Positions 1 through 9,636 of a stretch of DNA of 64,000 nucleotides are shown piece after piece. The notes under the pieces are model-generated. The model did not search any database. It was not told the origin of the DNA and worked only from the letters and a program-made list of their open reading frames with translations. Position 1 is the stretch's first letter. Every line of letters starts with the position of its first letter. The position numbers were made by a program, and so were the translations under genes. Source of the stretch: Candidatus Vondammii sp. HM_W22 (GTDB taxonomy: Bacteria > Pseudomonadota > Gammaproteobacteria > Chromatiales > Chromatiaceae); contig NZ_CP099567.1 in NCBI RefSeq assembly GCF_022530855.2, positions 62,001 through 126,000 on the forward strand, in the 5' to 3' direction.

Positions 1-374
1 TGTAAATATCTTTGCATTATGGATAACAGCATCGTGCCGGTCTTTGATTCTCTGGCGACGGGACACCTGAAGCAGCGCATAAGCGGAAAAAACACTAAAT
101 GCAACAAACCTGAATGAAACGAATCCGGAGCTCTTAATCTCATCAGGCAGACGTTTGCAAGAAAGACTGGAGGTGCCTGCTTTCTCGCATCAGCCTACTA
201 ATATCCATTAGTTTCACAAGGCAATAATCGAGGAGTTTATCTAAAACAACAAGGGGTATCTATATGATAAATATTGGAAAAATATTTCCACCATAAGGGC
301 ATAAGCAGAACAAATAACTGATCCAGCCCAATTTCATCCATAATATGCAGTCCTGCGGCAGAGAAGAAGAGTGT
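1..374. other. Upstream region of the redox locus, no gene seen
   Basis: I see no convincing coding sequence here. The stretch becomes AT-rich from about 190 to 345, as expected for a promoter zone ahead of the long operon that starts at 375. I could not fix a single promoter with confidence. Confidence 0.4.
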
Positions 375-1019
375 ATGGGTGACCAAGTAACAGATACCGG
401 AAGCAGTAACCAACAGCTCAACCTGACCATCAATGGCAAGTCGATCTCAGCACCCGCTTCACTCTCGGTGATACAGGCGCTTTGGCATGCCGGCTACCCA
501 AGAGTCAAGAGCGTCGGCTGCCTTGAGGGGGTCTGTGGTTCCTGCCGTGTCATGGTTCGCCGGACCGACAGCCACGAAGTCACTACCGAGCTGGGCTGCC
601 AGGTACTTATCGAAGAGGGGATGCATGTCAACTTCCTGCTTTTCCCCAACCCTACCCATCATAGCTATCAACTCGACGAAATAAGCAACTCCTGGGAAGT
701 TCAGGGGAAATTCCACCAATTCTTCCCAGAGGCCGAAATGTGCCGCCACTGTGGCGGTTGCAACCAGACCTGCCCCAAAGGGATAGAGGTCGAGCGTGGT
801 GTGGAACTCGCATCCAAGGGTCGCTTCAGCGAGGCCGGTGAGCTGTTCGTGGAGTGCGTGCTCTGCAACCTCTGCCAGACCGCCTGCCCGGAATCCATTG
901 CACCTAATCATGTCGGGCTTTTCTCACGCCGGGTAACCGCCTATTTCCATTTCAGGCCATCAAACCTGATCAACCGCCTGGAAAAAATACGTAAAGGAGA
1001 GATGGAGATTATCCGCTAG
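375..1019 (+). CDS. Fumarate reductase/succinate dehydrogenase-like iron-sulfur protein (FrdB-like)
   Basis: This is an electron-transfer subunit that would pass electrons to the flavoprotein encoded next. From the ATG at 375 it has 214 residues. An N-terminal plant-type [2Fe-2S] domain carries Cys49, Cys54, Cys57 and Cys75. Two CxxCxxCxxxCP motifs follow at about 123-133 and 161-171. Canonical SdhB/FrdB proteins have one [4Fe-4S] and one [3Fe-4S] centre, whereas both motifs here look like complete [4Fe-4S] sites. No membrane-anchor gene lies nearby, so the enzyme is probably soluble. An in-frame ATG exists at 345, but a purine-rich ribosome site (GAGAAGAAGAG) sits just before 375. The stop is 5 bases from the next start. 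The iron-sulfur role is certain; fumarate as the partner substrate is inferred from the neighbour. Confidence 0.85.
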   Translation: MGDQVTDTGSSNQQLNLTINGKSISAPASLSVIQALWHAGYPRVKSVGCLEGVCGSCRVMVRRTDSHEVTTELGCQVLIEEGMHVNFLLFPNPTHHSYQLDEISNSWEVQGKFHQFFPEAEMCRHCGGCNQTCPKGIEVERGVELASKGRFSEAGELFVECVLCNLCQTACPESIAPNHVGLFSRRVTAYFHFRPSNLINRLEKIRKGEMEIIR

Positions 1020-1024
1020 AGCCA

Positions 1025-2680
1025 TTGAGCTCACCGGAAACTGCACTGCTGCTTATGACTAAAGGCATCCCCTTCACAGCTGCCCTGGGGCAGTATCAAC
1101 CCACAGCGGAACGTCCACTGCCGGAGCAGGAGATGGCGGGGGATGAACTGCTGTGCGCCTACCATCCTGACCACTATGTCGACTCGACCGTCCAGCTGAA
1201 AGTGGGCGTCAATAAGGGTGATGCCTGCCACCGTCAATTGGCCGACGTACTCCAGGCCGATGCCCGCATTGACGAGGCAGATCTGGCGGGCGCCCCTATT
1301 GTCGAGACCGACATTCTGGTCATCGGCGGGGGCGGCGCAGGCGGCGCGGCGGCACTCACCGCATCCAGAAGCGGCGCCAGAGTGATTCTGGCGACCAAAC
1401 TGCGCATTGGCGACAGCAATACCGTCATGGCCGAGGGGGGAATACAGGCCTCCATAGAAAAAGATGACACACCCCAGATGCACTATGATGACACCATCAA
1501 GGGCGGACACCACAATGTAAACAAGGAGCTAGTGGCCAAACTGGCGATGGATGGGCCGGATGTCATCCGCTGGCTGATCCAGCAGGGAATGCAGTTCGAT
1601 CTGGACAAATACGGCGACCTTCTGACCCGCAGAGCGGGCGGCTCCTCCGCTGCGAGGATCGTCTATTATCGCGACTATACCGGCCTGGAGATGATGCGGG
1701 TCCTGAAGGAAGCGGTGCGTACCAGCAACATAGACGTCTGGGACTATAGCCCGGTGGTCGAACTGCTATCCGACGAATCCGGCCACTGTGCAGGCGCCGT
1801 CATCTCCTCGCTTAAAGACAACCGCTACAAACTGATCAAAGCCAAGGCCGTCATTATCGCCACCGGTGGCATCGGCCGGCTACACCTCAATCAGTTTCCC
1901 ACCTCTAACCATTTCGGCGCTACCGGCGATGGCCTGGTACTGGCCTACCGGCTCGGTGCGAAACTCCAGGATGTAGACTCCTTTCAATACCACCCCTCCG
2001 GCCTTGCCTACCCGCAGCATCTTGCCGGTACGCTGATCACCGAGGCCGTACGCTCCGCAGGCGCCTACCTGCTCAATGGCAACGGCGACCGTTTCATAGA
2101 CGAACTCCAACCCAGAGATCAGGTGGCGGCAGCGATCCTTCGCGAGTGTGAAGAGGGAAGAGGAATCCGTGTTGCAGGAGGGGGCCAGGGTATCTGGCTT
2201 GATACGCCAGGCGTGGAACTGCGTACTCCGGGCATTTTCAAAGCCCGCTTTCCGAAGCTGATTCAGCTGGGGAAAAAGAGCAACATCGACCCAAGAAAAC
2301 AGCCACTGCTGATCTACCCGACACTCCACTACCAGAACGGCGGAGTTGTGATCGACGATCACTGTCAAAGCAGTGTCCCGGGACTCTACTGCGTCGGCGA
2401 GGTGTGTGGCGGTATTCATGGGCGCAACCGGCTGATGGGCAATGCACTGCTCGAAATCATCAGCTTTGGCCGGCGTGCCGGAGTCCATGCAATGGAGAGT
2501 GCCCGTACACGCAAACACAAGAAAGCCTCGATCGAGCACTTGAGCCAGTTGCGCCGGGAGCTGACCCTGGCCGATATGCCGATGGATGCCAAGGGACCGG
2601 CACTGTTCCCCAGCTACGCCAAGTTCGAAAATGATTCGGACTACGATGGCCTGCACAAAAACACCCGGGCGGAGGGCTGA
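1025..2680 (+). CDS. Fumarate reductase/succinate dehydrogenase-like flavoprotein (FrdA-like)
   Basis: This FAD-dependent subunit of the SdhA/FrdA/aspartate-oxidase superfamily has 551 residues from a TTG at 1025; an in-frame ATG at 1055 is the alternative. Visible signatures are the dinucleotide-binding glycines (GGGGAGG near 100), AEGG after residue 132, ATGGIG, the HPSG substrate motif, an EAVR segment that aligns with the catalytic arginine region, and the C-terminal GRNRLMGNALLE motif. At the place where membrane enzymes carry the FAD-linking histidine (SHTVAAEGG), this protein has Asn132 (SNTVMAEGG), so FAD is predicted to be non-covalent, as in soluble fumarate reductases and L-aspartate oxidase. 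With the FrdB-like and NuoF-like neighbours it could form an NADH-dependent soluble fumarate reductase, as known in Hydrogenobacter; that assignment is inference. Confidence 0.85.
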   Translation: MSSPETALLLMTKGIPFTAALGQYQPTAERPLPEQEMAGDELLCAYHPDHYVDSTVQLKVGVNKGDACHRQLADVLQADARIDEADLAGAPIVETDILVIGGGGAGGAAALTASRSGARVILATKLRIGDSNTVMAEGGIQASIEKDDTPQMHYDDTIKGGHHNVNKELVAKLAMDGPDVIRWLIQQGMQFDLDKYGDLLTRRAGGSSAARIVYYRDYTGLEMMRVLKEAVRTSNIDVWDYSPVVELLSDESGHCAGAVISSLKDNRYKLIKAKAVIIATGGIGRLHLNQFPTSNHFGATGDGLVLAYRLGAKLQDVDSFQYHPSGLAYPQHLAGTLITEAVRSAGAYLLNGNGDRFIDELQPRDQVAAAILRECEEGRGIRVAGGGQGIWLDTPGVELRTPGIFKARFPKLIQLGKKSNIDPRKQPLLIYPTLHYQNGGVVIDDHCQSSVPGLYCVGEVCGGIHGRNRLMGNALLEIISFGRRAGVHAMESARTRKHKKASIEHLSQLRRELTLADMPMDAKGPALFPSYAKFENDSDYDGLHKNTRAEG

Positions 2681-2683
2681 TCG

Positions 2684-3934
2684 ATGCCAAATGAGAGTCT
2701 TAACCAGGTTCTGCTTCACCCGAACAGCCGGGTCGGCGCAAACTTGAGCGCCTGGCTTAAGGGTTTTGGCGGCGAAGGCCTGTTGGCCGCACTGGGAAAC
2801 TGCGATGCAATCATCCCGGAAATCAAAAGCGCCGGCCTGCTAGGCCTGGGTGGCAGCGGCTTTCCCACCTATATTAAATGGGAAGCGGCGGCCGCCCAGA
2901 GCAGCCATGAAAAATATCTGATCTGCAACGGCAACGAAGATGAGCCGGGCACATTCAAGGACCGTATTCTGCTGGAGGAGACACCTCACCAGATAATCGA
3001 GGGAGCCACCATTACCGCCCTTGCCACAGGCATCAGTCGGATTATCTTCTATATCAATCCTCACCTGAAAAAACCGCTGGAGAACATACAACAAGCCGTG
3101 GCCCAGTGGGAAGAGTCAGAACTCTATTTCACCTCCTCGAAGAGACTGAAGCAACCGCTCACCTATCAAGTGATTCCCAGTTCTGGACACTATATTGGCG
3201 GAGAAGAGACGGCGGCAATTGAGTCAGTGGAGGGGAAATTCCCCTTCCCTCGCGGCAAGCCGCCATTTCCTTCGGAGTCCGGCGTCCGTGGACATCCCAC
3301 CCTGATCAATAATATGGAGACCCTGGCCAATGTCCCCCACATTCTCCGTAAGGGGGCCGAGTGGTACCGTAATCTCGGCCTGGGAGAAGCCAATGGCACC
3401 AAAATCTACTGCCTGAGTGGCGACGTCCTAAAGCCGGGTGCCTACGAACTGCCCATGGGTACCCCGCTGTCGGAGTTGATCGACAAATACGGCGAAGGTA
3501 TGCTGGTGGGCAAGCAATTGAAGGCCGTTTTCACCGGCGGCCCATCCAACACTATTTTGACCCCGAAGGACCTGGATGTGCATCTTGATTTCGATTCGGT
3601 AAAAGCCCGCCGTTCAGCCCTGGGCACTGGCGCCATGATCGTCGTATCCCAAGGTACCGGCATCGTCAAACGAGTCACAGAGTATGTCGATTTTTTCGCC
3701 TCCTCCTCCTGTGGACAGTGCCCTCCATGCAAAACCGGCACCTATTATGCGTCCCAGTTATTGGGGAAAATCGATACCGGCCAAGGCACACGAGCAGACC
3801 TCGATACATTAATCGACCTCTGCAAAATCCTCCCGGGTGCTGGGCGATGCCACCTGCTGGACGGTGCCATCAAGGTCATCGACAGCTCGCTATACCATTT
3901 TATGAGTGAGTATGAGCAGTCACTGAGAAACTAA
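2684..3934 (+). CDS. NuoF-like NADH-binding flavoprotein
   Basis: This 416-residue protein is homologous to the 51-kDa NADH/FMN subunit of complex I and of bifurcating hydrogenases. Seen in order are the FMN/NADH glycine motif (GLGGSGFPTYIKW, about 46-58), the acidic NADH motif (CNGNEDEPGTFKDR), GHYIGGEETA, the PPFP segment, and the [4Fe-4S] site CGQCPPC near 345-351 with its fourth Cys further on. It is a stand-alone NuoF with no nuo genes beside it. The ATG begins three bases after the frdA-like stop, which points to tight co-expression. I infer that it lets NADH feed, or receive electrons from, the FrdAB-like pair or the ferredoxin-linked enzymes downstream. Similar lone NuoF proteins work in formate dehydrogenases and electron-bifurcating complexes. 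Confidence 0.88.
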   Translation: MPNESLNQVLLHPNSRVGANLSAWLKGFGGEGLLAALGNCDAIIPEIKSAGLLGLGGSGFPTYIKWEAAAAQSSHEKYLICNGNEDEPGTFKDRILLEETPHQIIEGATITALATGISRIIFYINPHLKKPLENIQQAVAQWEESELYFTSSKRLKQPLTYQVIPSSGHYIGGEETAAIESVEGKFPFPRGKPPFPSESGVRGHPTLINNMETLANVPHILRKGAEWYRNLGLGEANGTKIYCLSGDVLKPGAYELPMGTPLSELIDKYGEGMLVGKQLKAVFTGGPSNTILTPKDLDVHLDFDSVKARRSALGTGAMIVVSQGTGIVKRVTEYVDFFASSSCGQCPPCKTGTYYASQLLGKIDTGQGTRADLDTLIDLCKILPGAGRCHLLDGAIKVIDSSLYHFMSEYEQSLRN

Positions 3935-3992
3935 ATTTTTAGCTGCAAAAGAATACTCCCCCTGCAATGCAATTGAGTAACAGGCTAATCTT

Positions 3993-5900
3993 ATGACGAC
4001 ACTGAGTGAAGAGACAGACGCCAACGTAGTCGAAGGCAAATTCGGCAAGGCAATACAGCTCAATGAGCATATTGTTGAAATTGTCAGCGACTCGGGTGAG
4101 GGGGCGCAGAAATGCGGCCAGACCTTTGGTGCCATCAGCGCCAAAATGGGCAATGGCGTCTGGACGGTGGAGATCATCCCCGCCGAGATCCAGCCACCCG
4201 CCCGCTCACCGGCAGGCGCCAGCGGAATTCGCATCCGTGTCGGCTCTAAACAGGTCACCAACATGGGCAACGAGGCCGATCTGGTGGTCTCTTTCAACGA
4301 GCAGGTACTCTACTCCAGGATCGCCAATGGCGCCTACCGGAAAGGCTCCATCGTTCTGCTCGAGAATAAATGGGCACATGATCCTCAGGAACATATTCAG
4401 AAACAGTATGCCGATGCAGTTAAAGAGTTCGAGGAAAATGGTCTGGTGGTCCATGAGATCCCCATGGAGGAGGAGTGCCTGAAGCTGGTCGCCAATCCCC
4501 GCAAGGGAAAGAACATGTTTGTGCTCGGCATGCTCTGCCACATCTACAGCAGGAGCACCGAACGGGCTAAAAAAGAGATCGCTAGCACCTTTGCACGCAA
4601 GGGCAATAAGGTGATCAAAAGCAATCACGACCTGTTCGATGCCGGCTACGAATTTGCCAAAAAGAGCGTATCACTGCACTGGGATATCCCGGTAAAAGAT
4701 CAGGGAGAGCACAAACCCATCCTGGTCACCAACGGCAACCAAGCGGTCGGACTGGGTGTCATGGCCGCCGGCATGGAGATGATATCCATGTACCCAATCA
4801 CCCCGGCCACCTCAGCCACCCACTACGTCTCAGACGTATTTCAACAAGTCGGTGGTTTCGTGCATCAGGCAGAGGACGAGATTGCCGCCATCGGTTTCGC
4901 CATCGGCTCCTCATTCGCCGGAAAGACCGCCTGCACCATCACCTCCGGCCCTGGCATGGCGCTGAAGACTGAAATGATCGGCCTGGCGGTGATGTCCGAA
5001 ATCCCCCTCGTCATCGTCAATGTACAGCGCGGCGGCCCATCCACCGGACTGCCAACGAAGGTGGAGCAGGGTGATCTGCTCTCAGCCCTGTATGGTGAAC
5101 CGGGTGATGCTCCAAAAATCGTTATCGCTCCCGCCACCATCGAGGAGTGTTTCCACTACGTAATCATGGCGCGCAAACTGGCAGAGTCCTTCCGTGGACC
5201 GGTCATCATGCTGACCGATGCCAACCTGGCCACCGGAGTGCAACCTTATCCACGCCCGGAACTGAGCGAAGACTGGTTTGCTGCACCAATCGATCAATCA
5301 CCATGGGACCCGAATGTTCCCGCCTATGACTGGGATGAAGGGACCGGCCTCTCTCAGCGTCCGATTCCAGGTCAACGGGGCGGTGAATATGTACTCACCG
5401 GCCTTTCCCATACCAACCACAGCAAAGTGGCCTATGACTCGGATACCAACCAGTCCACTTGTGAGCACCGCAGCCGCAAACTGGCGGCGCTGCACAAAAC
5501 CCTTAAGCCACCAAAAGTACACGGCGACGAAGAGGGCGATCTGCTGATCGTCGGCTGGGGCTCAACCCTGGGCGCCATCGAAGAGGCGGTGGACATATTG
5601 CGCAAGGAGGGTAATAAAGTCTCCTCTGTACATCTGCGCTTCCTCTCTCCCCTGGAGCCCGGCCTGCCTGAAATTTTCTCCCAGTTCAAGAAGGTGATGA
5701 CCGTGGAGATCAACTACAGCGACAGACTGGATGCACCGCTCATCACCCTGGAAAACCGGCGTTATGCCCAGCTCGCAATGATACTGCGAGCACAAACACT
5801 GGCGGATATTGACTGCTGGTCCATGGTCTACGGCCATCCGCTACAGCCAGGTATGCTGCACGACGTGATCAGCAATAAGCTGAAAGCCCTGAATAACTAA
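3993..5900 (+). CDS. korA: 2-Oxoglutarate:ferredoxin oxidoreductase, fused gamma-alpha subunit
   Basis: With KorB it forms the enzyme that interconverts 2-oxoglutarate with succinyl-CoA, CO2 and reduced ferredoxin, the reductive TCA cycle's CO2-fixing step when run backwards. It has 635 residues. The first ~200 residues are the gamma domain (SDSGEGAQKCGQTFG near the start). Residues ~245-480 are the pyrimidine-binding alpha domain with the YPITPAT motif and the ITSGPGMALKTE and VNVQRGGPSTGLPT segments. The C-terminal ~120 residues are the transketolase-like domain II. The fused gamma-alpha form of about 600-635 residues is typical of 2-oxoacid oxidoreductases assigned to 2-oxoglutarate. Substrate is inferred from family and context. 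The gene is followed after 13 bases by korB. No delta (ferredoxin) subunit gene is present, so electrons must leave through another partner. Confidence 0.92.
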   Translation: MTTLSEETDANVVEGKFGKAIQLNEHIVEIVSDSGEGAQKCGQTFGAISAKMGNGVWTVEIIPAEIQPPARSPAGASGIRIRVGSKQVTNMGNEADLVVSFNEQVLYSRIANGAYRKGSIVLLENKWAHDPQEHIQKQYADAVKEFEENGLVVHEIPMEEECLKLVANPRKGKNMFVLGMLCHIYSRSTERAKKEIASTFARKGNKVIKSNHDLFDAGYEFAKKSVSLHWDIPVKDQGEHKPILVTNGNQAVGLGVMAAGMEMISMYPITPATSATHYVSDVFQQVGGFVHQAEDEIAAIGFAIGSSFAGKTACTITSGPGMALKTEMIGLAVMSEIPLVIVNVQRGGPSTGLPTKVEQGDLLSALYGEPGDAPKIVIAPATIEECFHYVIMARKLAESFRGPVIMLTDANLATGVQPYPRPELSEDWFAAPIDQSPWDPNVPAYDWDEGTGLSQRPIPGQRGGEYVLTGLSHTNHSKVAYDSDTNQSTCEHRSRKLAALHKTLKPPKVHGDEEGDLLIVGWGSTLGAIEEAVDILRKEGNKVSSVHLRFLSPLEPGLPEIFSQFKKVMTVEINYSDRLDAPLITLENRRYAQLAMILRAQTLADIDCWSMVYGHPLQPGMLHDVISNKLKALNN

Positions 5901-5913
5901 GGAGAACCCCCCT

Positions 5914-6867
5914 ATGTTTGGACTCAAAGCTGACTGGTCCGTTGAAGTCTTTGACCGCTATTTCACCTTGGGCAATTATGCCGGAGGCGAGGCGCGCTGG
6001 TGTCCTGGCTGCGGCGATTTTGCCGTGCTCAATACCATGCACCGTGTTCTCCGGGATGCCCAGATGCCACCGGAAAAAACGGTGGTTGTCTCCGGTATTG
6101 GCTGCTCCAGCCGACTGCCACACTATGTAGGCACCTATGGCTTCCACGGCCTGCATGGCCGCGCCCTGCCAATTGCAAACGGCATCAAATCACGCCGCCC
6201 TGATCTCGACGTCTGGGTCGGCACCGGCGATGGCGACTGCTTCTCAATCGGTGCAGGACCCTGGATTCACGCCATGCGCTACAACATGGATATGGTGATC
6301 CTGATTTTTGATAACGGCATCTATGGCCTGACCAAAAAACAGACCTCTCCCACCACCCCCACAGGAGAGTGCACCAATACCCACCCGAAGGGCGCCCCTC
6401 TGCCGCCACTGAATCCATTGACAGTGACCCTGGGTATTTCAAACGTCTCTTTCGTGGCTCAGGTGCCGGACTGGAATCCGCCGCTGCTCTACGAAACAAT
6501 CAAGGCTGCCCACGAGCACCGTGGCACCAGTTTTGTACGCATTCTTCAACGTTGCCCGGTATTTTCCGAATCCTACTGTAAGCCGATGCAGGAACACCCG
6601 GACCAGATGCTGCTGCTGATCCATGAGAACGGCATTCACGCCGGTGACAGCGTCAAGCGCGTATTCACCTGGCACCTGGAGCATGATCCTACAAACTGGG
6701 TCAAGGCGATGGAGATAGCTCACGACACCACCAGGATACCCATGGGACTGATCTACTATAACCCCAACGCTCAGGTTTACGAGGATCTCTCCGCCCAGGG
6801 CCTCGACAAGACCAACGAAGAGAAAATGGCTGCGATCAATGCCGCCTTCGACGCCTTCGCGATCTGA
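5914..6867 (+). CDS. korB: 2-Oxoglutarate:ferredoxin oxidoreductase, beta subunit
   Basis: This 317-residue subunit binds thiamine diphosphate and the proximal iron-sulfur cluster. It shows WCPGCGDF near 29, GIGCSSR, HGRALPIANGIK, and an intact TPP/Mg motif GDGDC followed by DNGIYGLTKKQTSPTT. This intact TPP site contrasts with the two POR-related proteins downstream, so KorAB is the only clearly active oxoacid oxidoreductase in the locus. A ribosome site (AAGGAGAA) precedes the ATG. It belongs to one transcription unit with korA. Confidence 0.93.
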   Translation: MFGLKADWSVEVFDRYFTLGNYAGGEARWCPGCGDFAVLNTMHRVLRDAQMPPEKTVVVSGIGCSSRLPHYVGTYGFHGLHGRALPIANGIKSRRPDLDVWVGTGDGDCFSIGAGPWIHAMRYNMDMVILIFDNGIYGLTKKQTSPTTPTGECTNTHPKGAPLPPLNPLTVTLGISNVSFVAQVPDWNPPLLYETIKAAHEHRGTSFVRILQRCPVFSESYCKPMQEHPDQMLLLIHENGIHAGDSVKRVFTWHLEHDPTNWVKAMEIAHDTTRIPMGLIYYNPNAQVYEDLSAQGLDKTNEEKMAAINAAFDAFAI

Positions 6868-6894
6868 TCCATCAATAATCGAGGCAGCACCAGC

Positions 6895-9381
6895 ATGACA
6901 GCAGCACTGAGTGTTAACGGATGGACCGACGAGGCAGAGTCGCTCCCGGCCATACCGACTGAAGTGAAAGATGCAGAGGCCAGTAAGGAGATTCTCCACG
7001 CTCTGCGGCACTTTCATTTGGGCAACCCCGGGGTACGGAAGCAATTCGAACCGCTGGCAGATGATCTGCTGCCGCCGTTGCTGAATCCCTATCGTGACGC
7101 CACCAGATTACGGTACGACTACCCGCTGTTCCTCTATCCGGCGGATGATGAGACCGGGAATGAGGCGCCCGTGTTGGCTAAACCCATCGCCCGGTTTCTC
7201 CAGGATATGGCCAACTCGTTCGCTCCGGACGAAGGCAGCACTCAAATACTCAAGGATAATCTACCGCGCCTCGAATGGGATCTACGCAACCATCTGCGCA
7301 ACGAAAATGCCCCGGTCGATGCCAGAACCACCCTCACAGAACTCGCTTCAGCGATGGTTGAGAGGCTGCATCTCAACAGCGAAAGCAGCGAAATACTGCG
7401 CAACGACCTTGACAGACTGATTGATGCTGCTCCAAAAAATGGACAGTTTCTGGCCTATGGCCAGTATCCCGCTATCCATCTGCTGATCCATGTCATCCGC
7501 AGTCGGATAAAGCCACGGCAAATCCAGTTTCAGCAACAGATCCAGGGGTATATCCGTGATCTGAACAAGCTGCTCCAGGTGGAAAGGGATAAATCGGCCG
7601 AAGCCACCCAGCCGGAAAGTCTTGAGAACAGTGTCGGCTTTGGCGCCGACATGTTCGATCCAGCGGCACTCTCAAAGGTAATGGATCACTCCCACGGATC
7701 TATCGGCATGTCTGCCGAACGACTGCAACGGGTAAAAGACGCGCTCAGCACCCTGGAGTCTTACCAAGGGGAGGAGATCCTGGGGCGCTTTGTCCATATG
7801 GGCACGCTGGATACGACGCACCTCGCAGGAATCCCCGGTTTTGAGGTGACCACCGCCCCTGAACCCTGCGCTCATGCCACTGAACTCTTTGATCGGGAAG
7901 CAGAGCAGCTGGCAAAGGTCTTTGCTGCTGCCCGCATCGCCAGACTGGAGATCGAAAGCCTCTACGATCCTGCCATACATGACCCCTGGTTTGACAACTT
8001 CAGCTGGGAGGCCTTCTCCCAGGACGAGCTACTGCTGGTGCCCGCCGTGATTGCCTTGGATGCAGCGGACCGGGTGGCCGGCCCCAGCATGCAGGCATTT
8101 TCACAATTATTGAGCTCAGGCCGTCCAGTACACATACTGGTCCGCGTCCTGGCCCATGCCAACCCGGGCACCTCAACCAATAGCGACCCCTTCAGCAATT
8201 ACCGCTCTGAACTCGGCTATTTTGGCATCAGTCATCGTCAGGCAGTGGTCTCCCAGGCCTCTGCCGCCCGCCCTGAAAAGCTGCTTGAACACTTCTCAAC
8301 CGCCCTTGAGGCAACCCGTACCAGTCTCCATCTGATCAACGTCGGATTGCGGCCAACGGGAGAAGATGCCGGACTCAACGCCTGGCTGATTGCGGGTGCG
8401 GCTCTGGAGGGGCGGGTTCATCCGTTTTTTCATATCAACCCCTCTGCCGGTGACAGTTTTGCCGACCGTATGGATTTCAGCGGCAATCCTCAGCCGGAAA
8501 AAGAGTGGCCGGTCAGCCCTTTCAGCTACCTCGACGAAAACAGCAGTCAGGTGGATACCGAACTGGCCTTCACCTTTGCCGACTACGCGCTGCTCATCAA
8601 CAATCTGCACGAACATTTTGCACCCGTACCCCTGGTCTGCGAATCAGACAGTCTGCTGCCGATTGCCGAATACCTGGCCCTCTCACAAGAAGAGGCGGAA
8701 ACCTCTATCCCCTTCGTCTGGGGGGTCAACAAAGCTGGTGAACTGAGACAGCTGGCAATCACCCGCACTCTGGTTCAGGCCTGCCGCGACCGGCTGAATT
8801 TCTGGCATACCCTGCAGGAGATGTCCGGAATACGTAACCGCTATGTGGAACTGGCGGTGGAAGAGGCGAGCCAGCAGATCAAGGCAGAAGCGGCAGCGGA
8901 ACGGGAGCAACTTAACGAAGAACATGAGCAGGCGCTCGACACAGCACGCGCCGAAGTGGCTGGAGAGGTCATGGGTCGCTTGACCGATGTACTGCTCGGC
9001 ATGGAGTTCACCACCGGCACAGCTCAAATGCCAACCGCAACCAGCGCACCCTCACAGCACGCCGAAACGGCTGCAGAAGAAATGAGTGAAGCGGAAGCAT
9101 CTGCGGCCGAAGAAGAGGAGGAGGCGCTTGGTTTCGATGAAGCCTGGATCGACAGCCCCCTCTGCACCACCTGTAATGACTGCACTAACATGAACCCACT
9201 GATGTTCGTCTACAACGACAATAAACAGGCAGTAATCGCCGATCTGAACGCCGGCACCTACTTACAGTTGGTGGAAGCGGCCGAGATCTGCCCCTCGAAG
9301 TGCATACATCCGGGTAAACCATTCAATCCCGGCGAGGCGGGACTGGAAGAGCTGGTCGAACGTGCGGCAGCTTTCAACTAA
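6895..9381 (+). CDS. Large POR-related protein with degenerate TPP-like domain and C-terminal ferredoxin
   Basis: I do not recognise a named family for the whole 828-residue protein. Residues 1-350 have no motif I can place. Residues ~375-560 align by eye with the TPP (beta) domain of the 1524-residue protein encoded at 10496 and, through it, with pyruvate:ferredoxin oxidoreductase. The Mg/TPP motif GDG is replaced by PAV at about 383-385, so catalysis is unlikely. Residues ~650-720 are a charged helical or coiled-coil stretch rich in Glu, Ala and Gln, matching the C-terminus of the larger paralogue. The last 80 residues hold a ferredoxin-like site with Cys757, Cys760, Cys763 and Cys799. Its place between korB and rnfB suggests an electron relay or scaffold between Kor and Rnf; that is inference. 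Confidence 0.7.
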   Translation: MTAALSVNGWTDEAESLPAIPTEVKDAEASKEILHALRHFHLGNPGVRKQFEPLADDLLPPLLNPYRDATRLRYDYPLFLYPADDETGNEAPVLAKPIARFLQDMANSFAPDEGSTQILKDNLPRLEWDLRNHLRNENAPVDARTTLTELASAMVERLHLNSESSEILRNDLDRLIDAAPKNGQFLAYGQYPAIHLLIHVIRSRIKPRQIQFQQQIQGYIRDLNKLLQVERDKSAEATQPESLENSVGFGADMFDPAALSKVMDHSHGSIGMSAERLQRVKDALSTLESYQGEEILGRFVHMGTLDTTHLAGIPGFEVTTAPEPCAHATELFDREAEQLAKVFAAARIARLEIESLYDPAIHDPWFDNFSWEAFSQDELLLVPAVIALDAADRVAGPSMQAFSQLLSSGRPVHILVRVLAHANPGTSTNSDPFSNYRSELGYFGISHRQAVVSQASAARPEKLLEHFSTALEATRTSLHLINVGLRPTGEDAGLNAWLIAGAALEGRVHPFFHINPSAGDSFADRMDFSGNPQPEKEWPVSPFSYLDENSSQVDTELAFTFADYALLINNLHEHFAPVPLVCESDSLLPIAEYLALSQEEAETSIPFVWGVNKAGELRQLAITRTLVQACRDRLNFWHTLQEMSGIRNRYVELAVEEASQQIKAEAAAEREQLNEEHEQALDTARAEVAGEVMGRLTDVLLGMEFTTGTAQMPTATSAPSQHAETAAEEMSEAEASAAEEEEEALGFDEAWIDSPLCTTCNDCTNMNPLMFVYNDNKQAVIADLNAGTYLQLVEAAEICPSKCIHPGKPFNPGEAGLEELVERAAAFN

Positions 9382-9636
9382 AGGACGGGATGAGATCAGT
9401 GGAGTCACTGCTTATTTTGTAGGTTCTCAATAAGCCCGTGCAGGCATCTCCATACCCTCTCGCAAACATCTGCACGATGTCTGTTGAGAGGTGACATTAT
9501 TTTACTGTTTATGAGGTTTGATACATTCAGAAAGCAATGGTTAACCTGAATCGAAAAACGCTCTCCACTGCCAGTTGCGCTAATCAAAGCGAGGCCCGGC
9601 TACACCTCGATAATCCGGCAACAACGGAAACTCGCC

